A DNA stretch of 64,000 nucleotides from assembly GCF_000179595.2 (NCBI RefSeq), contig NZ_JH556653.1, forward strand, positions 1,548,930-1,612,929, given 5' to 3'. The notes beneath the pieces are model-generated. The model saw nothing but the letters and a program-made list of their open reading frames with translations. It searched no databases and had not been told where the DNA came from. Positions 26,277-35,475 of this stretch are shown here, one piece after another. Position 1 is the first letter of the stretch. The number at the start of each line of letters is the position of its first letter. This DNA comes from Acetivibrio cellulolyticus CD2. GTDB taxonomy: Bacteria; Bacillota; Clostridia; Acetivibrionales; Acetivibrionaceae. The translations under genes and the position numbers were made by a program.

Positions 26277-27461
26277 CTAAAAGTCAGCAAATATTTCACC
26301 GAAATTGATACCTGCTATATGTTTGCCATTATACCTTGCTTTAATATTTAATTTTGCCTCCTGGAATTCTTCACTCACCGCACCGTTCTCAATGGCAACC
26401 TTTGCCTCAATAAATGCCGCAAGCTCATCTGAAGCTTTTATAATTCTTCCATCTCTAGGACTGTATTTATCCTCATTATATTTTTCATTTATCTCTTCAC
26501 AGCTTTTATTTTCTGCTTTGCCATCTATAAGAATAACGTTTTCAAACTCACCCTCAATAAACATCCTGATTTCAGGCAGAAACTCCTTTGGCACCAGCGG
26601 ATAAAGCTGTTTTTCCATCTGTTCCTTTTCAATCTCCTTTATGAGATCACTCAAACCTTCAACAGAGCTCTTTATAGGTGAAATAATATCCCTTGTGAGC
26701 ACCTCGGGAAGATCGTGAAAAAGTCCCTGAAAGAAATTATTGGAGCACCTTACAGGACATGCAGCTATTTCAAGTGAAAATAAATAAGACAGAATTGCAA
26801 CAAATAATGAATGCCCAAGAACCGAAGTCTTTGGAATTCTATGTAGATGTGACCATCTGGCCTGGAATCTCAAATGACCGCAAAGCTCTATGAAGTTCTT
26901 GTAATTACTGTTTAATGCCAGTTGTTTCATACCCTCTAGGTCATTATACTTTTCTATCCGTTCAATAAATTCTCTCTTTATTTCCTGAACCTCATAACCA
27001 TTAGGGTTGAGGCGCTCAATTATTTCAAATTCCCACCTGGAAGCGTAGTTATGTGCCGCTTCCAGAATCTTTTTATTTATCGACGGCTCATCATCAGTAA
27101 AATAGTTTTTAAATCTATTGCAGAAGTCTTCTCCCAACGGTGAAATAATCGTTTCCAGATTGTCATATACATATTCGTTCAAAAGCTTGTACTTTTTTGG
27201 GTCTGCCTTTATTTTGTAAAACACAGGCGGCTTAATATCAGTTATGACAATTCTTTGAAGCATTTCAAAAATGCCGCCTTCAATAATTTCAATCCAACTA
27301 AAACCAGGTTTGTTTTCCTCAAATTTACCTATAAAATATGCAATGAACATCTTATGTGCCTGTTTATCAAGCTCAATAAGTTCAATTGGCCTTAGCTTGT
27401 CATTCCAACGCTGCATGTAAGCTGCAGAAAATATCTTCAATATCAGACTTTTTCTTATCAT
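26277..27461 (-). CDS. HD-domain phosphohydrolase
   Basis: 394 residues. The central metal-binding HD signature is visible as an early His (LGHSLFVAILSYLFSLE) followed by GLFHDLPEVLTRD near residue 245, which is the arrangement of the YfbR/HD_3 group. The N-terminal half (IELIELDKQAHKMFIAYFIGKF) is characteristic of a set of clostridial and proteobacterial HD proteins of about 400 residues. A nucleotide or phosphomonoester substrate is likely but not shown. ATG 27461 follows AAGGTGAT. It stands alone, leftward, and faces the lipoprotein gene across a shared terminator. Confidence 0.82.
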   Translation of the reverse strand: MIRKSLILKIFSAAYMQRWNDKLRPIELIELDKQAHKMFIAYFIGKFEENKPGFSWIEIIEGGIFEMLQRIVITDIKPPVFYKIKADPKKYKLLNEYVYDNLETIISPLGEDFCNRFKNYFTDDEPSINKKILEAAHNYASRWEFEIIERLNPNGYEVQEIKREFIERIEKYNDLEGMKQLALNSNYKNFIELCGHLRFQARWSHLHRIPKTSVLGHSLFVAILSYLFSLEIAACPVRCSNNFFQGLFHDLPEVLTRDIISPIKSSVEGLSDLIKEIEKEQMEKQLYPLVPKEFLPEIRMFIEGEFENVILIDGKAENKSCEEINEKYNEDKYSPRDGRIIKASDELAAFIEAKVAIENGAVSEEFQEAKLNIKARYNGKHIAGINFGEIFADF

Positions 27462-27655
27462 AATATCACCTTATCTTGTTTGATAGATTTACAAAACAAC
27501 CTATATAAACTATAACAAATTGCCCCAGGCATTACAATCATTGATTATTATTGTGTAAATACATATTCTACATCCTCATTCTACATTTCCCGGGAAATAT
27601 CAACATTCAATTCAATAAATCTCTTCTTATTCGACAACATTCAAATTAAATAAAT

Positions 27656-27693
27656 AGTAATAAAAAATAGCCATGAAAACATCATAGCTATTT
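27656..27693 (-). terminator. Terminator of the Lon-family protease gene
   Basis: On the complement AAATAGC (with an extra ATGA/TCAT inner stem) pairs with GCTATTT and is followed by a T-rich tract, about 35 bases past the stop codon. A separate 14-base palindrome, ATTTCCCGGGAAAT, lies at 27585-27598. Confidence 0.7.
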
Positions 27694-27725
27694 CAAAAAG
27701 TACTCTATTAAATTGCCATTTCAAA

Positions 27726-30146
27726 CTATTTTCCTGATTTCTTTTCATCCTTATAAAAACCCGCAGCAGTTTGCGCGTATTTTTTAAGCTTCTCATATAC
27801 CAGATAATTTATCGTTCCTGCAGGATAAGTTCCATCCTTTTTCTTTTCTCCTGCTTTTATGCCTGTGAGGATTTCAATACCTTCATCTATCGTTTTTACT
27901 GCATAGATGCTGAACATTCCTTCCTTGACAGCCTCAATAACTTCATCATTCAAAACAAGATTTTTTATGTTCTGATACGGTATTATAACCCCATGCTTGC
28001 CATTTAAGCCACGTAACTTACACAGTTCAAAGAAGCCTTCAATCTTTTCTATAGCACCGCCGATCGGTTGAATCTCTCCTTTCTGATTCACAGAACCGGT
28101 TACTGCTATATACTGCTTTATAGGCACATCCGCCAGACTCGAAAGTACGGCATACAATTCTGCACTCGATGCACTGTCTCCATCCACACCCCCATACAAT
28201 TGCTCAAAACAAAGACTGGCGGTCAGAGTCAATGGAATCTCCTGTGCAAATTTTTGACCAATATATCCGCTTAGTATAAATACACCCTTCGAATGGGATG
28301 TACCACTCATTTCTACTTCTCTCTCAATATTTACAATTCCTCTTTCACCCATAAACGTATTTGCTGTTATTCTTGATGGCTTACCAAAGGAATAGTCTCC
28401 CATATCAAGAATTGTAAGACCATTTATTTGTCCAACCACTTCACCCTCGGTGTCCAATATAATTGTGCCATCCTCTAGACTTTCAAGAATCTTTTTATCA
28501 TACTTGTTTGACCTGAATATCTTCTCAGCAATAGCCTTTTTTACATGTTCGGCTCCAACCAGGCTGCATCCTTCAATATCAGCCCACGCACAAGATTCAG
28601 ACAATATCTCTACTATATCATTAAATTTAGTTGAAAGCTTTGTCTGATCCTCCACAAGTCGCGAGCTATATTCTACAACCTTCGCAACTCCAGTTTTATC
28701 ATAGTGCAAAGTGCCCTCCCTATTGCAGAAGGAGTTTATAAATCTGGCCAACTTTTTCGTGCTTTCCTTATTCCTATCCATTTCAGCATCAAAATCAGCT
28801 TTAATTTTGAATAGCTTCTTAAAATCCTCATCAAACTCATATAATGCCTGATAAAGATATTCACTTCCAACTAAAATTACTTTTATTTCAACAGGTATAG
28901 GTTCTGGCTTTAGAGTAGAAACCGCAACAAGCCCCATTTGCTCCTTCATATTTTCAATAGCAATCTGCTTAGTACGCAAGACTCTCTTTAGAAGCTCCCA
29001 TGACTGTACATTGCTGAGAACATCCTTTGCCTGAAGAATTAAATATCCTCCGTTTGCCTGGTGGAACAATCCACCCTTTATCATGGTATAATCGGTAGTC
29101 ATTGTCCCAAACTCATTTTCGTACTCCAATTTCCCAAGCAGATTAAAAAATGTAGGGTTAAAATCAACTATCACGGGTTCGCCCTTAAGTTTACTATTAT
29201 CAACCAGCAGATTTACTCTGTACTTGTCTGTCGGTGAACCTTCAGAACTGCGTATCCATGGAATTAACAACTGTTGCTGATCATCACCATAATCCTCTTC
29301 TCTGAAATCATCCAGATTCTTAAGTATATCTTCCTGAATATTTTCCAGATAATCGGTAACCTTTTTATAATCCTGGTATTTCTCCTTAAGGTCATTTATG
29401 TGCATACCTACAGCAAATAATGCAATCTTATTTTCCCACTCGGATACTTTTTCTTCTGCTTCCTTTTCTATTGCCTTAATTTTTCTGATTATATCTATGG
29501 TTTCAAGCTGTACTATATTAGACTTTTCAGTGATTTCATGTTTGAGTTTCTCATCAAGGTCTCCATACTCCTCTTCAGATATGGTTTTACCTTCTACAAC
29601 TGGGAGAAAGTATATACCAGCATTAGTTGTCTTCACCTTGAAGCCTTGTTTTTCAGCATCCTCATTCAGCCTTTCCAAAAGATCATTTCTTCTAGTCTGA
29701 TACTCTTTTGCTATAGATGTTTTTTCCCTCTCATAATCTTCACTGTCAAAAGCTCTTGAAATCTCAAGCTGCAAAACCTTTACGAAATCCTCCATATCAC
29801 CCTGGAATATCTTACCAAGACCTGCGGGTAAATTTAGCGCAGAAGGTTGATTTGGATTGTTAAAGTTATATACATAACACCAATCATCAGGTGTTTTGGC
29901 TTTTTGGGCAATTTTTTTCACATAATTCTGAGCATAACTAGTCTTACCTGTTCCGGTAGATCCGCTCATAAAAATGTTATACCCTCTGGTCTTTATTTTT
30001 AGCCCAAATTGCAGGGCTTTTGTTGCTCTTTCCTGCCCGATAATATCCTCTAATGCATCAAGTTCAGAAGTATCATTAAACTTAAAGGAATTCGGGTCAC
30101 ATTCTTTCCTAAGCATCTTATAAGGTAAACCTTTTATTCGCGGCAT
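27726..30146 (-). CDS. Lon-family ATP-dependent protease (AAA_32 / Lon_C type)
   Basis: 806 residues. The build is that of the clostridial and proteobacterial non-classical Lon proteins: no N-terminal LAN substrate domain, an early Walker A GSTGTGKT (62-69), a long coiled-coil insertion (about 170-260), and a C-terminal serine protease domain. That domain carries the catalytic Ser in GDSASSAE (near 657) and the Lys in IGGAIEKIEG. It should degrade proteins in the cytosol. The frame extends eleven codons upstream, but AAGGGGG lies inside that extension and points to ATG 30146. It follows rimI by about 200 bases and is probably separately transcribed. Confidence 0.88.
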   Translation of the reverse strand: MPRIKGLPYKMLRKECDPNSFKFNDTSELDALEDIIGQERATKALQFGLKIKTRGYNIFMSGSTGTGKTSYAQNYVKKIAQKAKTPDDWCYVYNFNNPNQPSALNLPAGLGKIFQGDMEDFVKVLQLEISRAFDSEDYEREKTSIAKEYQTRRNDLLERLNEDAEKQGFKVKTTNAGIYFLPVVEGKTISEEEYGDLDEKLKHEITEKSNIVQLETIDIIRKIKAIEKEAEEKVSEWENKIALFAVGMHINDLKEKYQDYKKVTDYLENIQEDILKNLDDFREEDYGDDQQQLLIPWIRSSEGSPTDKYRVNLLVDNSKLKGEPVIVDFNPTFFNLLGKLEYENEFGTMTTDYTMIKGGLFHQANGGYLILQAKDVLSNVQSWELLKRVLRTKQIAIENMKEQMGLVAVSTLKPEPIPVEIKVILVGSEYLYQALYEFDEDFKKLFKIKADFDAEMDRNKESTKKLARFINSFCNREGTLHYDKTGVAKVVEYSSRLVEDQTKLSTKFNDIVEILSESCAWADIEGCSLVGAEHVKKAIAEKIFRSNKYDKKILESLEDGTIILDTEGEVVGQINGLTILDMGDYSFGKPSRITANTFMGERGIVNIEREVEMSGTSHSKGVFILSGYIGQKFAQEIPLTLTASLCFEQLYGGVDGDSASSAELYAVLSSLADVPIKQYIAVTGSVNQKGEIQPIGGAIEKIEGFFELCKLRGLNGKHGVIIPYQNIKNLVLNDEVIEAVKEGMFSIYAVKTIDEGIEILTGIKAGEKKKDGTYPAGTINYLVYEKLKKYAQTAAGFYKDEKKSGK

Positions 30147-30343
30147 AATGCTTCCCCCTTTGGCACTGCTTTTAAGCAATTTAAGTTTTTAAACCGTATT
30201 ATCAAAATCTCAAGATCAAAATAAAGACATTAGCAGAACAAGAGTCTAAGACATTATATTCTACTAAAACTTAAGAAAATCCTTTTTTTATTGTGTATAT
30301 TTGTGTCACATTTTAGCAGTTTTCAAATTAAATCATGCAGGCC

Positions 30344-30802
30344 TTATATTGCGTTTTCTTTCCACATTATCATTGCATCTTCCTTATTATCTGCATAGTA
30401 TTCCTTCCGAAAGCCTTCAACTTTAAATCCGAATTTAGTATACAAGTTTTGTGCTGGAATATTACTCCGTCTGACTTCAAGAGTCAGCCTTGCAATATCT
30501 TCCTTTATTGACAGGTCAATCAAGTTCCTTACCAGCATAAAACCTACACCATTTCTTCTATACTCAGGATGAACTGCAACATTTGTTATATGCCCTTCAT
30601 CGCAAACTTTCCATAAACCGGCATAACCAACCGTTTTCCCATCTATTTTAGCTATAATATATCTTGCAAACTTATTATTTGTGACTTCCTCAATAAAGGC
30701 TTGCTTTGACCATGGAATTGCAAAGCTAAGCTTCTCTACCACCATCACCTCATCAATTTCATCTGACGTTAAGCGAGATACTTCAATTTTATATAAGCTC
30801 AT
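30344..30802 (-). CDS. rimI: Ribosomal-protein-alanine N-acetyltransferase RimI
   Basis: 152 residues, a standard GNAT fold. The acetyl-CoA-binding segment VHPEYRRNGVGFMLV is visible, along with the RimI-typical LEVRRSNIPAQNLYTKFGF. In most bacteria RimI acetylates the N-terminal alanine of ribosomal protein S18. The start codon shares one base with the tsaB stop codon (TAATG), so the two are translationally coupled. tsaE, tsaB and rimI form the usual Firmicutes set; tsaD, often next, is absent here. Confidence 0.9.
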   Translation of the reverse strand: MSLYKIEVSRLTSDEIDEVMVVEKLSFAIPWSKQAFIEEVTNNKFARYIIAKIDGKTVGYAGLWKVCDEGHITNVAVHPEYRRNGVGFMLVRNLIDLSIKEDIARLTLEVRRSNIPAQNLYTKFGFKVEGFRKEYYADNKEDAMIMWKENAI

Positions 30803-31518
30803 TATTTTTCACCTTTTCCGCAGAGTTTCTTTTCTAACTCTCTTTCCGCCTGAGATTTTCTCAAATAGAAGGGCACCAATTCAAAACTACTCTCCGTCTT
30901 CCCGTCCTTAGCCATCTTAAGTGCAATTTCTGCCACTGATGACGCTCTTTGAAGTCTCACGCTCAAAGGTGCAAACTCACAATTTCCGTCAAGTTCCGAT
31001 ATGAAGAAATCTTTATGTAAATCGATCGCATCTCCTGTAAATATTACTTTCCTGTTCTTTTCCTTTATAATTTGTACCAACTCGGATACAGGTACTCCTA
31101 TATACTCTGTAATCCTCTCGATCTTATTATCCTTGGTTTCGTATAGTGCTGTAAACACCTGATTGTTTCTGGCATCCAAAATCGGACAAATAATCAAACT
31201 GCTTGTAACAACATTATATGCCAAAGCATCTAATGTTGGAACACCGATTACCGGTTTCGACGTTGCATAAGCCATAGCTTTTGCCGTTGTAACACCGATT
31301 CTTAATCCGGTAAAAGAGCCTGGACCTATTGACGCTGCGAAAACATCAATATCCGCAGGCTTAATCTCCAAATCAGTTAGTATTTCTTTAACCATGACCA
31401 TAAGCTTTTGTGAATGTGTCTTCTTATTATTTAATGAATACTCACCTAAAAGCTTTTCGCCATCCATTAATGCAACTGCAGCAACTACTGTAGACGTATC
31501 AATAGCAAGTACTTTCAT
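30802..31518 (-). CDS. tsaB: tRNA threonylcarbamoyladenosine biosynthesis protein TsaB
   Basis: 238 residues, with the ASKHA-fold opening VLAIDTSTVVAAVALMDG and the family motif GPGSFTGLRIG. TsaB is the non-catalytic scaffold that joins TsaD and TsaE to make t6A37 in tRNAs reading ANN codons. It follows tsaE by 49 bases and overlaps rimI by one base. Length and motifs are normal. Confidence 0.93.
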   Translation of the reverse strand: MKVLAIDTSTVVAAVALMDGEKLLGEYSLNNKKTHSQKLMVMVKEILTDLEIKPADIDVFAASIGPGSFTGLRIGVTTAKAMAYATSKPVIGVPTLDALAYNVVTSSLIICPILDARNNQVFTALYETKDNKIERITEYIGVPVSELVQIIKEKNRKVIFTGDAIDLHKDFFISELDGNCEFAPLSVRLQRASSVAEIALKMAKDGKTESSFELVPFYLRKSQAERELEKKLCGKGEK

Positions 31519-31567
31519 ATTAAAAACCTCTCATAATATATCATTAATATTTCAGGTATTTCTTTAT

Positions 31568-32032
31568 TTAGAGTTTTAATCTATCAATGTAACCTTCGTA
31601 CTTTTCACCTTGAAAATCAATAGAAATCTCTCTTGTATCCACACCGGAGGCAAGATCCTTGCTTATTTTCACCCATATAAGGTCATCAGGCAGAATACCT
31701 TTTATCAATTCAGCCCACTCAATGACAACTACACCCTCACCATAAAGATATTCCTCAAAACCAATATCATACATCTCTTCCGGGTCAGAAATCCTGTAGA
31801 CATCAAAATGGTAAAGCGGAACTTCTGTCTTGTATTCGTTCACAATGGTGAAAGTAGGACTGGTTATATAATCTTCTATACCAAGAGCACTGGCTATTCC
31901 ATTGGTAAGTGCTGTTTTACCGGTGCCCAAATCACCGGTCAGGCATACTACATCACCTCTGTTTAAAATGCTTCCAAGCGCCCTGCCAACTTGCGTAGTT
32001 TCATCTGCAGAATAGGTTTTAATTTGTTTCAT
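31568..32032 (-). CDS. tsaE: tRNA threonylcarbamoyladenosine biosynthesis ATPase TsaE
   Basis: 154 residues. The P-loop GDLGTGKTAL, the family segment SPTFTIVNEY and HFDVYRISDPEEM are all present, as is VVIEWAE. TsaE hydrolyses ATP to reset the t6A synthase complex. I start it at ATG 32032, six bases after AAAGGA; the upstream ATG at 32047 precedes that site. The start lies within the last codons of the amidohydrolase gene (14-base overlap), so translation is coupled. Confidence 0.93.
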   Translation of the reverse strand: MKQIKTYSADETTQVGRALGSILNRGDVVCLTGDLGTGKTALTNGIASALGIEDYITSPTFTIVNEYKTEVPLYHFDVYRISDPEEMYDIGFEEYLYGEGVVVIEWAELIKGILPDDLIWVKISKDLASGVDTREISIDFQGEKYEGYIDRLKL

Positions 32033-33209
32033 CGTCTTTCCTTTCATATACTACCCGTCCATTTATAATAGTAGTAACAACCCTTGTCTTAAGCTCCAAC
32101 GGAGGTCCATCCATTATTATTACATCGGCATCCTTTCCAGGTTCAAGGCTACCAACCCTTTTATCAATCTCTGTCAGCTCTGCAGCATTGATTGTTATAG
32201 CTTTAATCGCATCTTCTTCATTCATACCCTCCCTTACTGCAAGTGCAGCAGAAAGAGACAGATATTGGATAGGAACACAGGGATGATCTGTCATAATTGC
32301 TGTCTTAACACCCGACTTTGCCAGTATACCCGGAGCTTTAACACTTAAGTTTCTAAGTTCTACCTTTGATCTGTCTGAAATCATCGGACCGACAATTACA
32401 GGAACTCCTTCCTCAACCAAAATTTCTTTAATAAGGTGTCCCTCAGTACAATGCTCTATAGTAATCCTTATATCAAACTCCTTGGCAATCCTTATTGCAG
32501 TAATTATATCATCTGCTCTATGGGCATGCGCCTTTACCGGAATTTCCTTATTGAGCACCTTCAGTAGGGCTTCAAATTTCATATCATACTCGGGCTTGTC
32601 CACATTTTCCTTATCATTGTTATATTCGTCAAGAAGCTCCTTATACTCTTTTGCCTTCAAAAGACTTTCCCTCAAGATTGCAGCCGTTGCCATACGTGTT
32701 GATGGAGCCTGTTTTCTTTCATTGTAAACTGTTTTTGGATTTTCGCCTAATGCAACCTTTATTGCAACAGGATCTTTGACTATCATTTCTTCTATACGTT
32801 TTCCATAAGTCTTTAATGCAACAAACTGCCCGCCTATTACATTTGCACTTCCCGGTCCCGTTACAACCGTAGTAACTCCGCTTTCTAAAGCTTCCCTAAA
32901 ACATCTGTCAAGATGATATACGGCATCAATTGCGCGCAAATGGGGAGTTACAGGGTCTGTCATTTCATTTCCATCGTCCCCTTCAAATCCAATAGAATCC
33001 TCCCACATCCCTACATGACAGTGGGCATCAATAAATCCCGGAAGCACATATTTACCTTCAGCATCTATAATATCCAAATCCTTCATATTCTTAAAACTTT
33101 TCTTATTCCGGCCTACTTCAACTATTTTTCCCTCATCAATAAGAATGTATCCATTATCGTAATCAGTACCTGTCATTGTAAGTACCTTTCCGTTTCTTAT
33201 AAGCAGCAT
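32019..33209 (-). CDS. Amidohydrolase (imidazolonepropionase-like)
   Basis: 396 residues of the metal-dependent amidohydrolase superfamily. The N-terminal beta part (LLIRNGKVLTMTG...GYILIDEGKIVEVG) precedes the metal-binding PGFIDAHCHVG (HxH near residue 63). Further metal-ligand regions are KAHAHRADDI and IEHCTEGH, and TDHPCVP supplies the catalytic Asp. The end is GSLEPGKDADVIIMDGPPL, typical of the group. Substrate unknown. ATG 33209 follows GGAGG by four bases. It overlaps tsaE, an association I do not have an explanation for. Confidence 0.85.
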   Translation of the reverse strand: MLLIRNGKVLTMTGTDYDNGYILIDEGKIVEVGRNKKSFKNMKDLDIIDAEGKYVLPGFIDAHCHVGMWEDSIGFEGDDGNEMTDPVTPHLRAIDAVYHLDRCFREALESGVTTVVTGPGSANVIGGQFVALKTYGKRIEEMIVKDPVAIKVALGENPKTVYNERKQAPSTRMATAAILRESLLKAKEYKELLDEYNNDKENVDKPEYDMKFEALLKVLNKEIPVKAHAHRADDIITAIRIAKEFDIRITIEHCTEGHLIKEILVEEGVPVIVGPMISDRSKVELRNLSVKAPGILAKSGVKTAIMTDHPCVPIQYLSLSAALAVREGMNEEDAIKAITINAAELTEIDKRVGSLEPGKDADVIIMDGPPLELKTRVVTTIINGRVVYERKDDETN

Positions 33210-33466
33210 ATGACCTCCAACTAAACACAATTTATAGATTTATTATATTTATTATATTTTATTATAACGTTTCTATAATTACAATCAAAATCTCAAGGGC
33301 ACTAAGCCAATTCCACTTTAGCACATTTGCTTTGCAGATTTCTTAAATCCTGGGTTCCAGGACACTTTATTGGCTACATTTACCGGTTAATATTTTAAAA
33401 GTTTTATACGAAAATCTAGCTATAGGTTTAAGTATAGGCTTCATAATTATGGGAGGTAGAAAATAT

Positions 33467-33916
33467 ATGAAAGGAAAGAAAAAAATTATTTTTCTTACTA
33501 TTGTCTTTGTAATTGCAACACAGATGCTAATTGCAAATGCTGTAGGAATTAATATTGTCGATCTGGTAAGACAAAAAACGACTTCACTTGCAACTCAATC
33601 TGCACTCAACTCGAGTGACACACTCAAGCAGGCAAAACAGGAAACCCTGGAGGAAACCTCCGAATATGTTGATAATTATATAGGCGAAGTACAACAGACT
33701 CTGGATCAATATGCGAGCGCGGAAACTGAAGCTGCAAAGCTCAAGGTTAAACAAAAAGCTCAAGAAGTAAAAGATGCGCTTGAGGCTAGCAAAACTGAAG
33801 CAATAGAAAGTGGTAAAACCCAAATCAAGATCAAAATTGATAAAGATTTAAACGATACGCTCTCTGAATTAGATGACCAGTTATCAATTAAAATCCAAGA
33901 AAAGTTTGGTAATTAG
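33467..33916 (+). CDS. Small exported or membrane-anchored coiled-coil protein
   Basis: 149 residues. A basic start and hydrophobic helix (about 5-25) could be a signal peptide or membrane anchor. The rest is almost all charged helix (KQAKQETLEETSEYVDNYI, then AAKLKVKQKAQEVKDALEA) and should form a coiled coil. No family recognised. GGGAGG stands ten bases before ATG 33467. The gene is isolated, rightward, and ends at a strong terminator. Confidence 0.72.
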   Translation: MKGKKKIIFLTIVFVIATQMLIANAVGINIVDLVRQKTTSLATQSALNSSDTLKQAKQETLEETSEYVDNYIGEVQQTLDQYASAETEAAKLKVKQKAQEVKDALEASKTEAIESGKTQIKIKIDKDLNDTLSELDDQLSIKIQEKFGN

Positions 33917-33943
33917 GGGATTTGTCCGTTTAAATAATTTTAA

Positions 33944-33984
33944 GCTTCAGGTGGAGACCTATGCTCCTGCCTGAAGTTTTTTTT
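33944..33984 (+). terminator. Terminator of the coiled-coil protein gene
   Basis: Stem CTTCAGG-TGGAG / CTCC-TGCCTGAAG with a small bulge, followed by eight T. Confidence 0.85.
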
Positions 33985-34031
33985 ATTCTACTTTTATGAT
34001 AAGCTTATTTGACCCCAATATTCCACAAGAG

Positions 34032-35333
34032 TTACATAATATTTTTATACATTAGATAACCTGCCAGATAAACTCCCAATCCAATTGTGCTTATGATGCT
34101 AATCCACTTATCCGCTTCCTTACGATTTTCCCCAATCTCTCCTAGCATGACAAACATAGGTAGTGCGCATAACATGTACCTACTGCCGCTAATTAGCCAA
34201 GTTACTGAATAATTGACTATGGTATATACCAGTAGATATGCCGGATATACCAGCTTATGCCTTCTGATTCCATAAATCACTAGAGCAGCTGAAAGAATAA
34301 ATATTAATGCCTCCGGTATCCAGACGGAAACCAGCATATTGTCTGCCTGCTGGAAGTTCAATGCGTATTTGAAAACATCATTTACAGTGTTGGCAAAATA
34401 AGTATTTATATGGCCCCAGTGTTCCCTTTGATAGACCATAAATTGGAATGGGTTTCCATCCACTTTATAATTAATATATAGATAAATCAACGGACCAATT
34501 AGCATAAGCAGAATACAAAATCCGGCGGTAAAAAACCATTTGAACAGGTCTTTGATTTTTCTGTCCCTAATCATTTGAAACGGCTTATAGTATGTAAAGA
34601 ATTCAATACCTGCAACACCAATCATCAAAATTCCATGCAGTCTGGTAAGAGACGCCAGAATTCCCATCATAGCCACCGCAAGCCAATTATGACGCTTAAT
34701 GTAATAAAATGCTGCCGCCGTTGTGCAGAAAAACAAACTTTCTGTCATTACCCCGCCAAAGAAGAAGGAAAACGGAAATATGGACAAATAAATAAATGCC
34801 TTCTTAGCAATAGATTTCCCATATTCTTCGGCAACCAAAGCGTAGAAGTAGCAGGATCCTATACAATAACTGAGAACAGAAACCGCCAGCGCTGCCATCT
34901 GATAATCTCTGATCACATAATGCATCATGCGAATGGCTGCCGGGTATAATGGAAAAAACACCAAAAATAAATGCTTACCCTCTACAATACAATTGCTATA
35001 TCCCTTACTTGCCAAATCTATATAGTTCGAGGAATCCCATCTAATCCAACTTTCTAAAAAGCTGTTGAAGGTATAGACAGTACCTCCGTCCATAAAAAGC
35101 CTGCTGCTTATTGCGCCATATAAATAAATAATTAGCCGTATGCCCAAAGCCCACAAAAACACCTTTGCTATCTGCTTTTTGTCAACCGTTTCGCCTGTAT
35201 ATGTTTTTGGTTCAGCTGTAATCCAGTTAAAAATTCTAATATTAGGCATAGCCAGTCCTGCCTGATTCAAAAAGCGAATACTCCAAACCACAATTATTAG
35301 AACCAAAACTCCGGTTACTACATAATTAAACAT
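34032..35333 (-). CDS. Polytopic glycosyltransferase, Gpi18/PIG-V-like
   Basis: 433 residues with ten or more hydrophobic helices. The large loop after the second helix carries FLESWIRWDSSNYIDLASKGYS, the WDxxxYxxIAxxGY pattern of PIG-V/Gpi18-like mannosyltransferases (GT-C fold). Bacterial members are thought to transfer sugars from a polyprenyl carrier outside the membrane, for cell-surface glycans. ATG 35333 is preceded by AGGAGG. It stands alone and leftward. The acceptor is unknown; glycosylation of surface proteins is possible. Confidence 0.8.
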   Translation of the reverse strand: MFNYVVTGVLVLIIVVWSIRFLNQAGLAMPNIRIFNWITAEPKTYTGETVDKKQIAKVFLWALGIRLIIYLYGAISSRLFMDGGTVYTFNSFLESWIRWDSSNYIDLASKGYSNCIVEGKHLFLVFFPLYPAAIRMMHYVIRDYQMAALAVSVLSYCIGSCYFYALVAEEYGKSIAKKAFIYLSIFPFSFFFGGVMTESLFFCTTAAAFYYIKRHNWLAVAMMGILASLTRLHGILMIGVAGIEFFTYYKPFQMIRDRKIKDLFKWFFTAGFCILLMLIGPLIYLYINYKVDGNPFQFMVYQREHWGHINTYFANTVNDVFKYALNFQQADNMLVSVWIPEALIFILSAALVIYGIRRHKLVYPAYLLVYTIVNYSVTWLISGSRYMLCALPMFVMLGEIGENRKEADKWISIISTIGLGVYLAGYLMYKNIM

Positions 35334-35475
35334 TGCTTCTCCTCCTGGGTAAAAATGCGTGAAAACACAAAAACAGCATAGCTAAATAAGACCTTGATAA
35401 TACGTATTTCGACTTTATTGTAAGTTTTTCACTATAAAAATATTATACTGTTAAAGAATTTGAAACGCAACCTTC

